5,155 nucleotides of DNA from Armatimonadetes bacterium RBG_19FT_COMBO_69_19 (GTDB lineage: Bacteria > Sysuimicrobiota > Sysuimicrobiia > Sysuimicrobiales > Kaftiobacteriaceae): assembly GCA_001768125.1 (NCBI GenBank), contig MENB01000167.1, positions 210 to 5,364 on the forward strand. The letters run 5' to 3'. This document shows, piece by piece, positions 1-5,140 of the stretch. Position numbers and translations under genes: made by a program. Under the pieces are notes generated by a model. It was given only the letters and a program-made list of their open reading frames with translations. It was not told the DNA's origin and made no database searches. Position 1 is the stretch's first letter. Each line of letters starts with the position of its first letter.

Positions 1-206
1 ATCCGGCACGATGGACATTCGCGCCGGATGGTGCCGTCAGCCCCACGTGCCGCGACCCACAGGCGGGTGAGGGCACCGGGCCGAAGCGCGCGGCGTGCCA
101 CGCCCAGGCCGACCGCACGGCCGCCGCACTGCGGGCACGTCCAGGAGATCCCGAAGGGGCCCCGGGTGCGGCTGAGCGCCGCGTGGTCGTTCGGGCAGGC
201 GAACAC
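1..206 (-). CDS. Zinc-ribbon protein, N-terminal fragment (cut by window edge)
   Basis: Reading from a GTG at 206 gives 68 residues open to the left edge. Metal-ligand pairs are visible: C4-P-N-D-H8 at the N-terminus, C24-P-Q-C27, and C64-P-S-C67, with a Trp before the second pair and a Leu-Trp near residue 49-50. This is the layout of a small zinc-binding module at the start of a longer protein. From memory, similar modules precede rhomboid-type or other membrane domains in some bacteria, but the part that would decide this lies outside the window. The GTG is chosen because AGGA lies 7 bases upstream and the reading frame closes with TGA about 36 bases further up. It follows the cyclic-nucleotide-binding gene by 55 bases on the same strand, so co-transcription is likely. 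The frame and cysteine pattern are seen; the function is not known. Confidence 0.72.
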   Translation of the reverse strand, partial: MFACPNDHAALSRTRGPFGISWTCPQCGGRAVGLGVARRALRPGALTRLWVAARGADGTIRRECPSCR

Positions 207-261
207 ATCGAGGTCCTGCCCGCCCCCTCCGGCGGCCAGTCAGTGCGGTTAGTCGGGGTGC

Positions 262-690
262 CTAGTCGGCGTCGTGGGAGAGGGGGTGCTCGCGGATCCG
301 CTTCACGACGACTTCCAGCATGCGCACGGCCAGCTCCGGGTTCTCTTTCAGCAGGGCACGGAAGTCCCAGCGGACCAGCTGCAGGCAGCGCGTGCGTTCC
401 TTCGCCGTCACGGTGGCGGTGCGGATGCGCTCCTCCATGAGCGCCATCTCACCGAAGAACTCGCCGGGACCCATCTCGCGGATCTTGTGGCCGTCGTGGC
501 CCACGTCGACGCGGCCCTCCATGATCATGAAGAAGCCGACGCCGGGGTCCCCCTGCTTGACGATCACCGCTGCCGGCTCGTAGACGCGTTCCTTCACCGA
601 TCGCGCGATGAACTCGAGCTCCTTCGCCGGCAGACCTTTGAAGATGGGCACCTTGCGCAGGTACTCCAGATAGGCGGACGTGTCGGGCAT
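262..690 (-). CDS. Stand-alone cyclic nucleotide-binding domain protein
   Basis: The 142-residue product is essentially one cNMP-binding beta-roll, as in CRP/FNR proteins and kinase regulatory subunits. It starts with a short helix (LRKVPIFKGLPAKELEFIA, about residues 11-29). The phosphate-binding cassette spans about residues 74-94 (GPGEFFGEMAL, then RIRTATV), with the key Glu81 and Arg90 that contact the cyclic nucleotide phosphate and ribose in this family. After the C-terminal helix (about 112-134) the protein ends, so the helix-turn-helix of a CRP-type regulator (normally about 220 residues in total) is absent. It is therefore probably a cytoplasmic cyclic-nucleotide sensor acting through a partner rather than a transcription factor. 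The start at 690 is supported by GAGGAGG six bases upstream. The zinc-ribbon gene follows downstream on the same strand. The domain call is firm; ligand (cAMP or cGMP) and partner are unknown. Confidence 0.93.
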   Translation of the reverse strand: MPDTSAYLEYLRKVPIFKGLPAKELEFIARSVKERVYEPAAVIVKQGDPGVGFFMIMEGRVDVGHDGHKIREMGPGEFFGEMALMEERIRTATVTAKERTRCLQLVRWDFRALLKENPELAVRMLEVVVKRIREHPLSHDAD

Positions 691-746
691 GGCTGTCCTC
701 CTCGCCGAACCGCCAGGGACTCCGTCTGATGTTCTCCCCGCCCCCG

Positions 747-768
747 GCGTTCCCTGCCGCGGGAATGC
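747..768. repeat. Inverted repeat in the divergent spacer
   Basis: GCGTTCCC (747-754) and GGGAATGC (761-768) form an 8-bp inverted repeat, with one G-T wobble, around a 6-base loop. It lies between the cyclic-nucleotide-binding gene (start 690, minus) and the gene at 833 (plus). It could be an operator for either gene or a hairpin in the leader of the minus-strand transcript. There is no T-run, so it is not a standard terminator. The repeat is seen; any role is inferred. Confidence 0.35.
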
Positions 769-832
769 GAAGCGGGACCTCGCGTCGAACCTCCAATCGT
801 AGAGCTATTCACCCCGAGGCAGCGGGAGACGG

Positions 833-1258
833 ATGACCGGACGGCGACGCAGCATCCCCTGGGACGAAGAGGGTTTCCTCGCGGCGTTCGCGCGCTGGCA
901 GGATTTGGTCGCGACCCCGCCGGCCTCGCGCCGGGCCAACCCGATGGCGTCCTACTTCGTGGAGCGCTACGGCCGGACGCGCGGCCTCGCGCACTTCACG
1001 CGCTGGCTGAAGATCGGCGATTTCCTGGCGCGGCACATCGTCCGGCTCCAGCGCGAGGGCCTCGTCTGGGCCACAGCGGACGGCGCCCTCGAGATGCGGG
1101 AGGACCTCATCACAGCGCTGTGCCGGGTGCCGCCACGCCTGAACCGGCTCGTGCTCGCCGACGTCCTCGCCCGCGTGCGCCCACCTCAATCGCGCCCGCA
1201 TCCACGGCCTCGCTCGCATCCCCGGTCCCGGTCGCCGCGCAGGGAAGTGGATCGTTAG
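833..1258 (+). CDS. Uncharacterised 141-residue protein with Arg/Pro tail
   Basis: I do not recognise a family. Residues 1-115 look like a compact, mostly helical soluble domain with many aromatic and basic residues. The stretch FTRWLKIGDFLARHIVRLQREGLV (about 55-78) could be helices of a winged-helix or similar nucleic-acid-binding fold, but I see no defining motif. Residues 116-137 are a low-complexity Arg/Pro/Ser/His tail that includes a six-residue duplication (HPRPRS-HPRSRS), presumably disordered and positively charged. No signal peptide or membrane span is present. The ATG at 833 has GGGAG just upstream (4-5 base spacing). Codons are strongly G/C-ending in the first 110 residues, which supports real coding and argues against the overlapping minus-strand reading of 809-1282. 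It is divergent from the nucleotide-binding gene and lies 106 bases before the propeller gene. A nucleic-acid-binding role is only a guess from charge. Confidence 0.7.
   Translation: MTGRRRSIPWDEEGFLAAFARWQDLVATPPASRRANPMASYFVERYGRTRGLAHFTRWLKIGDFLARHIVRLQREGLVWATADGALEMREDLITALCRVPPRLNRLVLADVLARVRPPQSRPHPRPRSHPRSRSPRREVDR
1197..1232 (+). repeat. Two-copy 18-base imperfect tandem repeat in a coding tail
   Basis: Units 1197-1214 and 1215-1232 share 14 of 18 bases (both begin CGCATCC). In frame they encode HPRPRS followed by HPRSRS in the tail of the gene at 833. This indicates that the basic tail grew by in-frame duplication of a short GC-rich unit. Confidence 0.5.
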
Positions 1259-1364
1259 TGTCCAATATCCTACGGTTACCATCCTCGAGATCTCCCGCCT
1301 GGAAGAGAAGGTGCCGGTCCATCGTGCCGGCGGAGAAGCCGTCGCGGCATTCGGGGGGCGTTAA

Positions 1365-2339
1365 GTGCGGGTACCCGCCCGGTTCCTGATGGCCCTCATC
1401 CTTGCTGCCGCGGCCGGCCCCGCGCTCTCGCCCGCCGCCGGCCAGAGCCCACCACAGGTCCAGGAGTTTGCCGTCGCCGGCAATCATCCGCATGACGTGG
1501 CCCCCGCATCCGACGGCGGCGTCTGGTATACGTCCCAGTTCACCGGCGAGCTCGGCCATCTGGATCCCGCCACGGGCCGGAGCCGCTTGATCAAGCTGGG
1601 CGAGGGGTCCTCGCCGCACGGCGTCGTCACGGGCCCCGACGGCGCGGCGTGGGTGACCGACCAGGGACTCAACGCCATCGTGCGCGTGGACGGCCGGACC
1701 GGCGCGGTCCGCGTCTTCCGGATCGGCGACCGCAACATCTCCGCGCACACGCCGGCGTTCGACCGCCGGGGGACGCTGTGGTTCACCGGCCAGCGGGGGT
1801 TCTACGGCCGGCTCGACCCGGCCAGCGGGCGCATCCAGCTCTTCGATGCTCCCCGCGGCAACGGGCCCTACGGGATCGCGGCCGCGCCGAGCGGGGAGGT
1901 CTGGTTCGCCTCGCTCGCCCAATCGTATATCGCCCGCATCAACCCCGCCGATGGGCAGGTGACCGTCTTTGAGCCTCCGACCGCGCGGCAGGGCGCCCGG
2001 CGGGTGTGGCCCGATTCAAAGAACCGCGTCTGGGTGAGCGAATGGAACTCGGGCAACCTCTCGATGTTTGACCCCGGGGCGAACCGGTGGCGCGCCTGGA
2101 AACTTCCCGGAGCCCGGCCGCAGGCTTACGCGGTGTACGTGGATGAGCGCGACATGGTATGGGTGACGGACTTCCAGGGGGATGCCAACCGCATCGTCCG
2201 GTTCGATCCCGCCACGGAGCGGTTCGAGACGTTCACGCTGAGCCGCAACGCGCAGGTGCGACAGTTGCTCGGGCGCCCCGGCGAGGTCTGGGGGGCGGAG
2301 TCCGGAACGAACAAGCTCGTCGTAATCCGCACCCGCTAG
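1365..2339 (+). CDS. Secreted seven-bladed beta-propeller, Vgb-like (virginiamycin B lyase-like)
   Basis: The 324-residue product has an N-terminal signal peptide: Arg2 and Arg6, a hydrophobic core about residues 7-20, and small residues suitable for cleavage around 20-26. The mature part is seven repeats of about 42 residues, each with a strand of the form x-V/L-W-Y/F/V-x: VWYTS (53), AWVTD (95), LWFTG (138), VWFAS (179), VWVSE (222), VWVTD (265) and VWGAE (308). Six are followed by a DPATGR-like turn (for example 67-72, 151-156, 281-285). This is the Vgb/SMP-30-type propeller, and the length fits Vgb (about 300 residues) plus a signal peptide. Early blades keep the Pro-His motif (HPHDV at 41, SPHGV at 83), but blades 5-7 carry Arg or Tyr where catalytic His residues of true Vgb are expected, so lyase activity is doubtful. 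The GTG start has GGGGGG six bases upstream; an ATG at 1389 has no such site and would lose part of the signal peptide. It probably acts in the periplasm or outside the cell. Confidence 0.9.
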   Translation: MRVPARFLMALILAAAAGPALSPAAGQSPPQVQEFAVAGNHPHDVAPASDGGVWYTSQFTGELGHLDPATGRSRLIKLGEGSSPHGVVTGPDGAAWVTDQGLNAIVRVDGRTGAVRVFRIGDRNISAHTPAFDRRGTLWFTGQRGFYGRLDPASGRIQLFDAPRGNGPYGIAAAPSGEVWFASLAQSYIARINPADGQVTVFEPPTARQGARRVWPDSKNRVWVSEWNSGNLSMFDPGANRWRAWKLPGARPQAYAVYVDERDMVWVTDFQGDANRIVRFDPATERFETFTLSRNAQVRQLLGRPGEVWGAESGTNKLVVIRTR

Positions 2340-2464
2340 TGCCGGGGGTGGCCGGGACCGGGGTCGTGCACGAGCTGCTCGATGAGCTGGATGAGCGTGC
2401 CGGTGCCGAGCAGGAGCAGGCTGGACGTGACCATCACGACGATGACCTTCGCAAGCCCGTCCAT
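2336..2464 (-). CDS. 42-residue single-span membrane protein
   Basis: Reading from the ATG at 2464 gives MDGLAKVIVVMV, a hydrophobic stretch about residues 7-28 rich in Val, Leu, Ser and Thr, then an amphipathic LIQLIEQLV (24-32) and a Pro/Gly/His tail ending GHPRH. It looks like a small integral membrane protein with one transmembrane helix. A perfect AGGAGGTG sits upstream (AGGAGG at 2475-2480, about 10 bases from the ATG), which is the main reason to choose this start. The same frame stays open upstream across the tRNA, but that is antisense tRNA sequence and not protein. Its stop codon overlaps the stop of the propeller gene on the other strand (2336-2338 against 2337-2339), so the genes converge tail to tail. 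No family is recognised. Small size limits certainty, but ribosome site and composition agree. Confidence 0.62.
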   Translation of the reverse strand: MDGLAKVIVVMVTSSLLLLGTGTLIQLIEQLVHDPGPGHPRH

Positions 2465-2481
2465 GGGGGGAACACCTCCTC

Positions 2482-2494
2482 GGTGGTATCCACC
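2482..2494. promoter_or_regulatory. Short palindrome upstream of the small membrane protein gene
   Basis: GGTGG-TAT-CCACC is a perfect 5-bp inverted repeat with a 3-base centre, ending only a few bases upstream of the AGGAGGTG of the minus-strand gene at 2464. It could be a regulator binding site or a small hairpin at the start of that gene's leader. The sequence is seen; function is inferred. Confidence 0.3.
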
Positions 2495-2535
2495 ATGTGC
2501 CCCGCAGTCCAAAGCGATAGGCGCCCGCAGAAACC

Positions 2536-2544
2536 TGATATAAT
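2536..2544 (+). promoter_or_regulatory. Extended -10 promoter of the tRNA-Arg gene
   Basis: TGATATAAT contains a consensus TATAAT (2539-2544) preceded by TG at the correct one-base distance, i.e. an extended -10 element for the housekeeping sigma factor. No good TTGACA is present 17 bases upstream, as is common with extended -10 sites. Transcription would begin near 2551, about six bases before the mature tRNA end at 2557. Confidence 0.75.
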
Positions 2545-2556
2545 CGATGTTGTCGC

Positions 2557-2632
2557 GCGCCCGTAGCTCAGCGGATAGAGCGTCGGCCTCCGGAGCCGAA
2601 GGTCGCGGGTTCAAGTCCCCCCGGGCGCGCCA
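2557..2632 (+). tRNA. tRNA-Arg (anticodon CCG)
   Basis: The 76 bases fold as a complete cloverleaf. The acceptor stem GCGCCCG (2557-2563) pairs with CGGGCGC (2622-2628), followed by discriminator G and encoded CCA (2630-2632). The D arm is GCTC/GAGC with an 8-base loop. The anticodon stem TCGGC/GCCGA encloses CTCCGGA, giving anticodon CCG, which reads the Arg codon CGG. The variable loop AGGTC has 5 bases, and the T loop is TTCAAGT. One oddity: the T stem is GCGGG against CCCCC, so positions 50 and 64 form a C-C mismatch where a G-C pair is normal. CGG is used in the genes nearby, so this tRNA is expected to be functional. No integrase or repeat of its 3' end is seen beside it. Confidence 0.97.
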
Positions 2633-2650
2633 CTGATTTCTCAACGCACG

Positions 2651-2665
2651 GACGATCGGTTCGTC
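2651..2665 (+). other. Small hairpin downstream of tRNA, possible weak terminator
   Basis: GACGA (2651-2655) and TCGTC (2661-2665) form a 5-bp stem with a TCGGT loop, 18 bases after the tRNA. Only a pyrimidine-rich stretch follows, with no T-run, so termination here is uncertain. Confidence 0.25.
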
Positions 2666-2690
2666 ATCTCCCTGCTTCACCTCTGACCGC

Positions 2691-3038
2691 ATGGGTCCGC
2701 CGATTTCTGGTTACCGCAACGCCGCGCTCACCGACGCCTCCGGCCGGATCCTGGCTTACGTCGATCGCCTGGCGATCCATCACTCTCCCTCCGGCGGGGG
2801 CGCCGTTGGTCTTGGCGGGATCGCCTTCGCCCCGGGTGCGCTCGAGCGCCTTGGGGGACGGGGGATCCTCGCCCGGGTCATCTCCCGCGGGGTACGGCGC
2901 CTCGACCTCATCGGCCTGCGGCTGTCCTTCCACGCGGGCGAGCAGGCTTCGCCTGACGGCGGATGGCACTGTGAGGCTGCCGTGGGGACATTTAGACGCG
3001 GAACACGGCCCCCGCGGCGCCGGACGCGGCGGCGCTGA
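2691..3038 (+). CDS. Hypothetical 115-residue protein, weakly supported
   Basis: The frame from the ATG at 2691 to TGA at 3038 gives no family I recognise. Residues about 5-85 have a balanced composition (alternating hydrophobic and polar, e.g. ASGRILAYVDRLAIHH and RRLDLIGLRLSFHAG) and G/C-ending codons, which favour real coding over the overlapping minus-strand frames. The last 15 residues are almost all Arg, Pro and Thr, because the frame runs into the GC-rich inverted repeat at 2991-3056. The true gene may end differently, or the tail may be poorly conserved. There is no clear ribosome binding site before the ATG (the upstream bases are pyrimidine-rich), so either translation starts elsewhere or the ORF is spurious. 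No signal peptide or membrane span is seen. Confidence 0.42.
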   Translation: MGPPISGYRNAALTDASGRILAYVDRLAIHHSPSGGGAVGLGGIAFAPGALERLGGRGILARVISRGVRRLDLIGLRLSFHAGEQASPDGGWHCEAAVGTFRRGTRPPRRRTRRR

Positions 3039-3056
3039 GAGCCCCCGCCGTCTAAA
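2991..3056. repeat. GC-rich compound inverted repeat at the 3' end of the hypothetical ORF
   Basis: TTTAGACGCGG (2991-3001) is complementary to CCGCCGTCTAAA (3045-3056) with a single bulge. Nested inside is a second stem, GCGCCG (3017-3022) with CGGCGC (3030-3035). An RNA from either strand could form a long hairpin. There is no T-run after either arm, so it is not a canonical intrinsic terminator, although its position after the stop codon region suggests a 3' end or processing element. Confidence 0.5.
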
Positions 3057-3085
3057 CTCATCCCCTCAGGGCATAGCACTCGGTG

Positions 3086-3095
3086 AGGTTAACCT
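3086..3095. promoter_or_regulatory. Perfect 10-bp palindrome, possible operator
   Basis: AGGTTAACCT is a perfect palindrome, one of the few AT-containing sites in this spacer, about 60 bases upstream of the helicase-like gene. It could bind a regulator near that gene's promoter. I see no convincing -35/-10 pair around it. An AGGAGG at 3096-3101 follows but has no start codon at a usable distance. Confidence 0.3.
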
Positions 3096-3104
3096 AGGAG
3101 GCGG

Positions 3105-3149
3105 CCCGTCCCCGCACGCAGACGGGTCGTTTTGCCGTCCGGGGGTGGG
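3105..3149 (+). promoter_or_regulatory. Leader with mutually exclusive hairpins before the helicase-like gene
   Basis: Fold A pairs CCCGTC (3105-3110) with GACGGG (3121-3126) and is followed by TCGTTTT, resembling a short intrinsic terminator. In the alternative, CCCGTCCCC (3105-3113) pairs with GGGGGTGGG (3141-3149, two G-U pairs) and encloses a second stem, GACGG (3121-3125) with CCGTC (3135-3139). The G-rich 3141-3151 is the only candidate ribosome binding site for the ATG at 3156, so the second fold would hide it. The pairing is seen by eye; switching is inferred, and GC-rich DNA can give such complementarity by chance. Confidence 0.35.
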
Positions 3150-3155
3150 GGATCC

Positions 3156-4673
3156 ATGGAGGAAGCTGCGGCGATCGAGCGCGTCCTGCTGAGCGGGTTC
3201 ATCCGCGACCGCTACCTCCTGGGGCGCGCCGTCGAGGCCGGGTTCCGGCCCGAGCTGATGCCCCACTCGCTCGGCCGCACCGTGGCGAAGATCCTCATCG
3301 ATCTCCAGGACAAATCCGACATGGCCCTGGAGCCCCTCACCGTGCGCGCCCTGCTCAATGAGCGCGGGGCCAACTCCGCCGAGATGAAGAAGTTCATGGA
3401 CCAGGTCGTGGCGACCGAGGAGCCGGACGCCGCCAAGGTCATCGCCTACGTGGACATCCTCAAGGCGCGGCACAGCCGCCTCCGGCTCGTCGAGGTCAAC
3501 ACGTCGATCACGACCTACCTGGAAGAGGAACGCGCCGACGGCCAGGACATCGTCGAGTTCGTCGGCGGGTTGATCCCCGCGTTGATGGATATCCAGCATC
3601 AGCGGCTGGCGCGATCCACGCTGCCGGCCAGCGAGGTCGGACGGCAGATCGTCGGAGAAATCGTCAGCGGGAACGCCGGGCGGACGCTGGGGTACAACCT
3701 GTCCCCCTTCGACCGGCTGAACGAGGCGCTGTCGGGGCTGCGCCGCGGCTTCTACTACGGACTGGCCGGGGCCCCGCGCCGGGGCAAGACGAACTTCGGT
3801 CTCGAGATCGCCAGCTCGGTGGCCGCACGCTACCAGATCCCCGTGCTGTACTACTCGTGGGAACAGACCAGCCGCGTCCTCTTCTCGCGCCTGCTCGGCC
3901 GCGAGACCCTGGTGAACCCCGCGGCGCTGCTCACCGCGGACGCCAGCTCCCCGCGCATCCAGGGGCGGGTGAAGGATTCCTGGGAGAAGATGAAGCAGGG
4001 TCTCGGCACACTGTTCCTCATCGAGTCGGGGCGCAACGACACCGTCGAGCACATCAAGGCCCGCGCCCACAACCTGATGCACCTGTTCCAGACCGAGGAG
4101 TGCGTGCTCTTCATCGACTACCTGCAGCGCGTCCCGCTCGAGGAACAAGTGCACGACGAGAAGGCCCGCACCGACCTCATCTCCGGCAAGCTGGCCGACC
4201 TGAGCCTGGAGCTCAAGTGCCCGGTGTTCGCCATCTCGCCGCTCGACAAGGAAGGCTGCCGGCTGGACGAGCGCCCGGCGGAGGAAGTCTCGGAGTTCGC
4301 CCGCCCCACGATGCATCACAGCGTCGGCTCCGGCGATCTCGAGTATGACCTGGACGTGGCGATGGTCTTCAGCAAGGACTGGGTGGCCACGAAGAACCTC
4401 CAGGACATCCTGGCCACGGAGGCCAAGGCCGGCCGGAACGAGAGCGACTTCCTGCCCCGCATCGACATCATCGATCTGCACCTCGACAAGAACCGGGACG
4501 CGCCCGACGCCGTCGCCTCGACGATCCAGTACGCGTTCTTCGTCACCTTGAACAAGTTCGTCGAGATCGGGTACAAGACGCAGGACCAGTTCACCACCGG
4601 GTTCCGCGACTTCGCGAAGATGCAGCAGATCCTGGAGCAGCTGCGCGAGGAAGGGTTGCTCTCGCCCGTGTAG
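3156..4673 (+). CDS. Divergent DnaB-family helicase-like ATPase
   Basis: The 505-residue protein has the two-domain plan of the replicative helicase DnaB. An N-terminal helical domain (about 1-105) matches the DnaB N-terminal pattern (AAAIERVLLSGFI near the start, LTVRALLNERG at 61-71). A linker (about 105-175) leads to a RecA-type ATPase domain. Motifs seen: the LGYNLSPFDRLNEALSGL segment (178-195), Walker A GAPRRGKT (205-212), catalytic Glu236 in YYSWEQ, Walker B VLFIDYLQ (317-324), and K445-N-R447, matching the Lys/Arg finger of DnaB (KQRNG). Differences: the usual SQLNR segment is SPLDK (361-365), losing the sensor Gln. DnaB normally is a hexameric 5'-3' DNA helicase acting with primase. 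This copy could be a specialised paralogue or the main helicase of an unusual lineage. ATG 3156 is preferred over TTG 3132, because only the ATG has a G-rich site upstream. The membrane protein gene follows after 14 bases. Confidence 0.85.
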   Translation: MEEAAAIERVLLSGFIRDRYLLGRAVEAGFRPELMPHSLGRTVAKILIDLQDKSDMALEPLTVRALLNERGANSAEMKKFMDQVVATEEPDAAKVIAYVDILKARHSRLRLVEVNTSITTYLEEERADGQDIVEFVGGLIPALMDIQHQRLARSTLPASEVGRQIVGEIVSGNAGRTLGYNLSPFDRLNEALSGLRRGFYYGLAGAPRRGKTNFGLEIASSVAARYQIPVLYYSWEQTSRVLFSRLLGRETLVNPAALLTADASSPRIQGRVKDSWEKMKQGLGTLFLIESGRNDTVEHIKARAHNLMHLFQTEECVLFIDYLQRVPLEEQVHDEKARTDLISGKLADLSLELKCPVFAISPLDKEGCRLDERPAEEVSEFARPTMHHSVGSGDLEYDLDVAMVFSKDWVATKNLQDILATEAKAGRNESDFLPRIDIIDLHLDKNRDAPDAVASTIQYAFFVTLNKFVEIGYKTQDQFTTGFRDFAKMQQILEQLREEGLLSPV

Positions 4674-4687
4674 AAGGCTCCGACGGG

Positions 4688-5104
4688 ATGCGTCTCGTCG
4701 CCTGGCACGCCTTTCCCGCCCTGATCACGCTCGAGATCGCGGGCAATGCGGTGCTGGCGGGATGGGCCCTCCTGGCTGATCTCCGTAAGCGGTCCGCGAT
4801 GAGCACAACCTTCTGGACCGTCGTCCTGCTCGTCGTGCTGCTGGTGGCCGTACAGGCCGCCGCCGGCATCGTGCTCGCCGTGGGGGGCAGCCGACCCCAG
4901 GCACCGCTGCACTTCCTCTATGGCATCCTCGTCGCTGTGGGCGCCTCCCTCCAGTTCGGGATGCGCCCCACCGGTCGGTTGCGGCGCACGATGCTGCGCG
5001 ACCTGGCATCCAGCGGACGCGAACCCCGCGCGCTTGCCCTCCTCTGCCTGACCCAGGCGGCCCTCCTGGCGCGAGCCTATACGACCGGGGCGTTCGGGCG
5101 GTAA
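4688..5104 (+). CDS. Multi-pass integral membrane protein (about four helices)
   Basis: The 138-residue product has about four hydrophobic segments: residues 7-30, 43-66, 74-92 and 114-132. A basic loop (LRKR, 32-35) and a strongly basic stretch between helices 3 and 4 (R93-R112) probably face the cytoplasm. His7 in the first segment and His75 at the start of the third (PLHFLYGILVAV) are in positions where small membrane cytochromes carry heme ligands, but this is only a suggestion; no family was recognised with confidence. The ATG at 4688 lies 14 bases after the stop of the helicase-like gene, with only a weak AAGG about ten bases upstream, so it may be translated by coupling. Good G/C-ending codons support it as a real gene. 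A functional link to the helicase-like protein is not evident. Confidence 0.82.
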   Translation: MRLVAWHAFPALITLEIAGNAVLAGWALLADLRKRSAMSTTFWTVVLLVVLLVAVQAAAGIVLAVGGSRPQAPLHFLYGILVAVGASLQFGMRPTGRLRRTMLRDLASSGREPRALALLCLTQAALLARAYTTGAFGR

Positions 5105-5140
5105 CCCGGCAGTGCAACACCGTGGAGGAGGTGGTGAGAG

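Noticed and set aside
274..729. 151-residue plus-strand frame
   Set aside because: It is antisense to the cyclic-nucleotide-binding gene, which has a clear domain and ribosome site.
809..1282. 157-residue minus-strand frame
   Set aside because: It is antisense to the gene at 833; composition and codon pattern favour the plus strand.
1110..1922. 270-residue open frame on the minus strand
   Set aside because: It is antisense to the propeller gene and its upstream neighbour, with no ribosome site and Arg/Ala/Gly-biased composition typical of a shadow frame.
2557..2632. tRNA as integration site of a mobile element
   Set aside because: No integrase and no second copy of the tRNA 3' end is visible in the window.
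2465..2692. N-terminal extension of the small membrane protein through the tRNA
   Set aside because: The peptide contains RARGDLNPRP, a well-known artefact of translating antisense tRNA. The AGGAGGTG before the ATG at 2464 defines the real start.
2664..2969. 101-residue minus-strand frame opposite the hypothetical ORF
   Set aside because: It is rich in Gly, Pro, Glu and Arg with no ribosome site or hydrophobic core pattern; less protein-like than the plus-strand frame.
3132..3155. TTG start for the helicase-like gene
   Set aside because: It would add a Gly-rich stretch made from the ribosome-site region; the ATG at 3156 fits the start of the DnaB N-terminal domain.
3066..4481. 471-residue open frame on the minus strand
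   Set aside because: It lies antisense to the helicase-like gene, which has intact family motifs. Its length comes from the GC-rich codon pattern of the sense gene.
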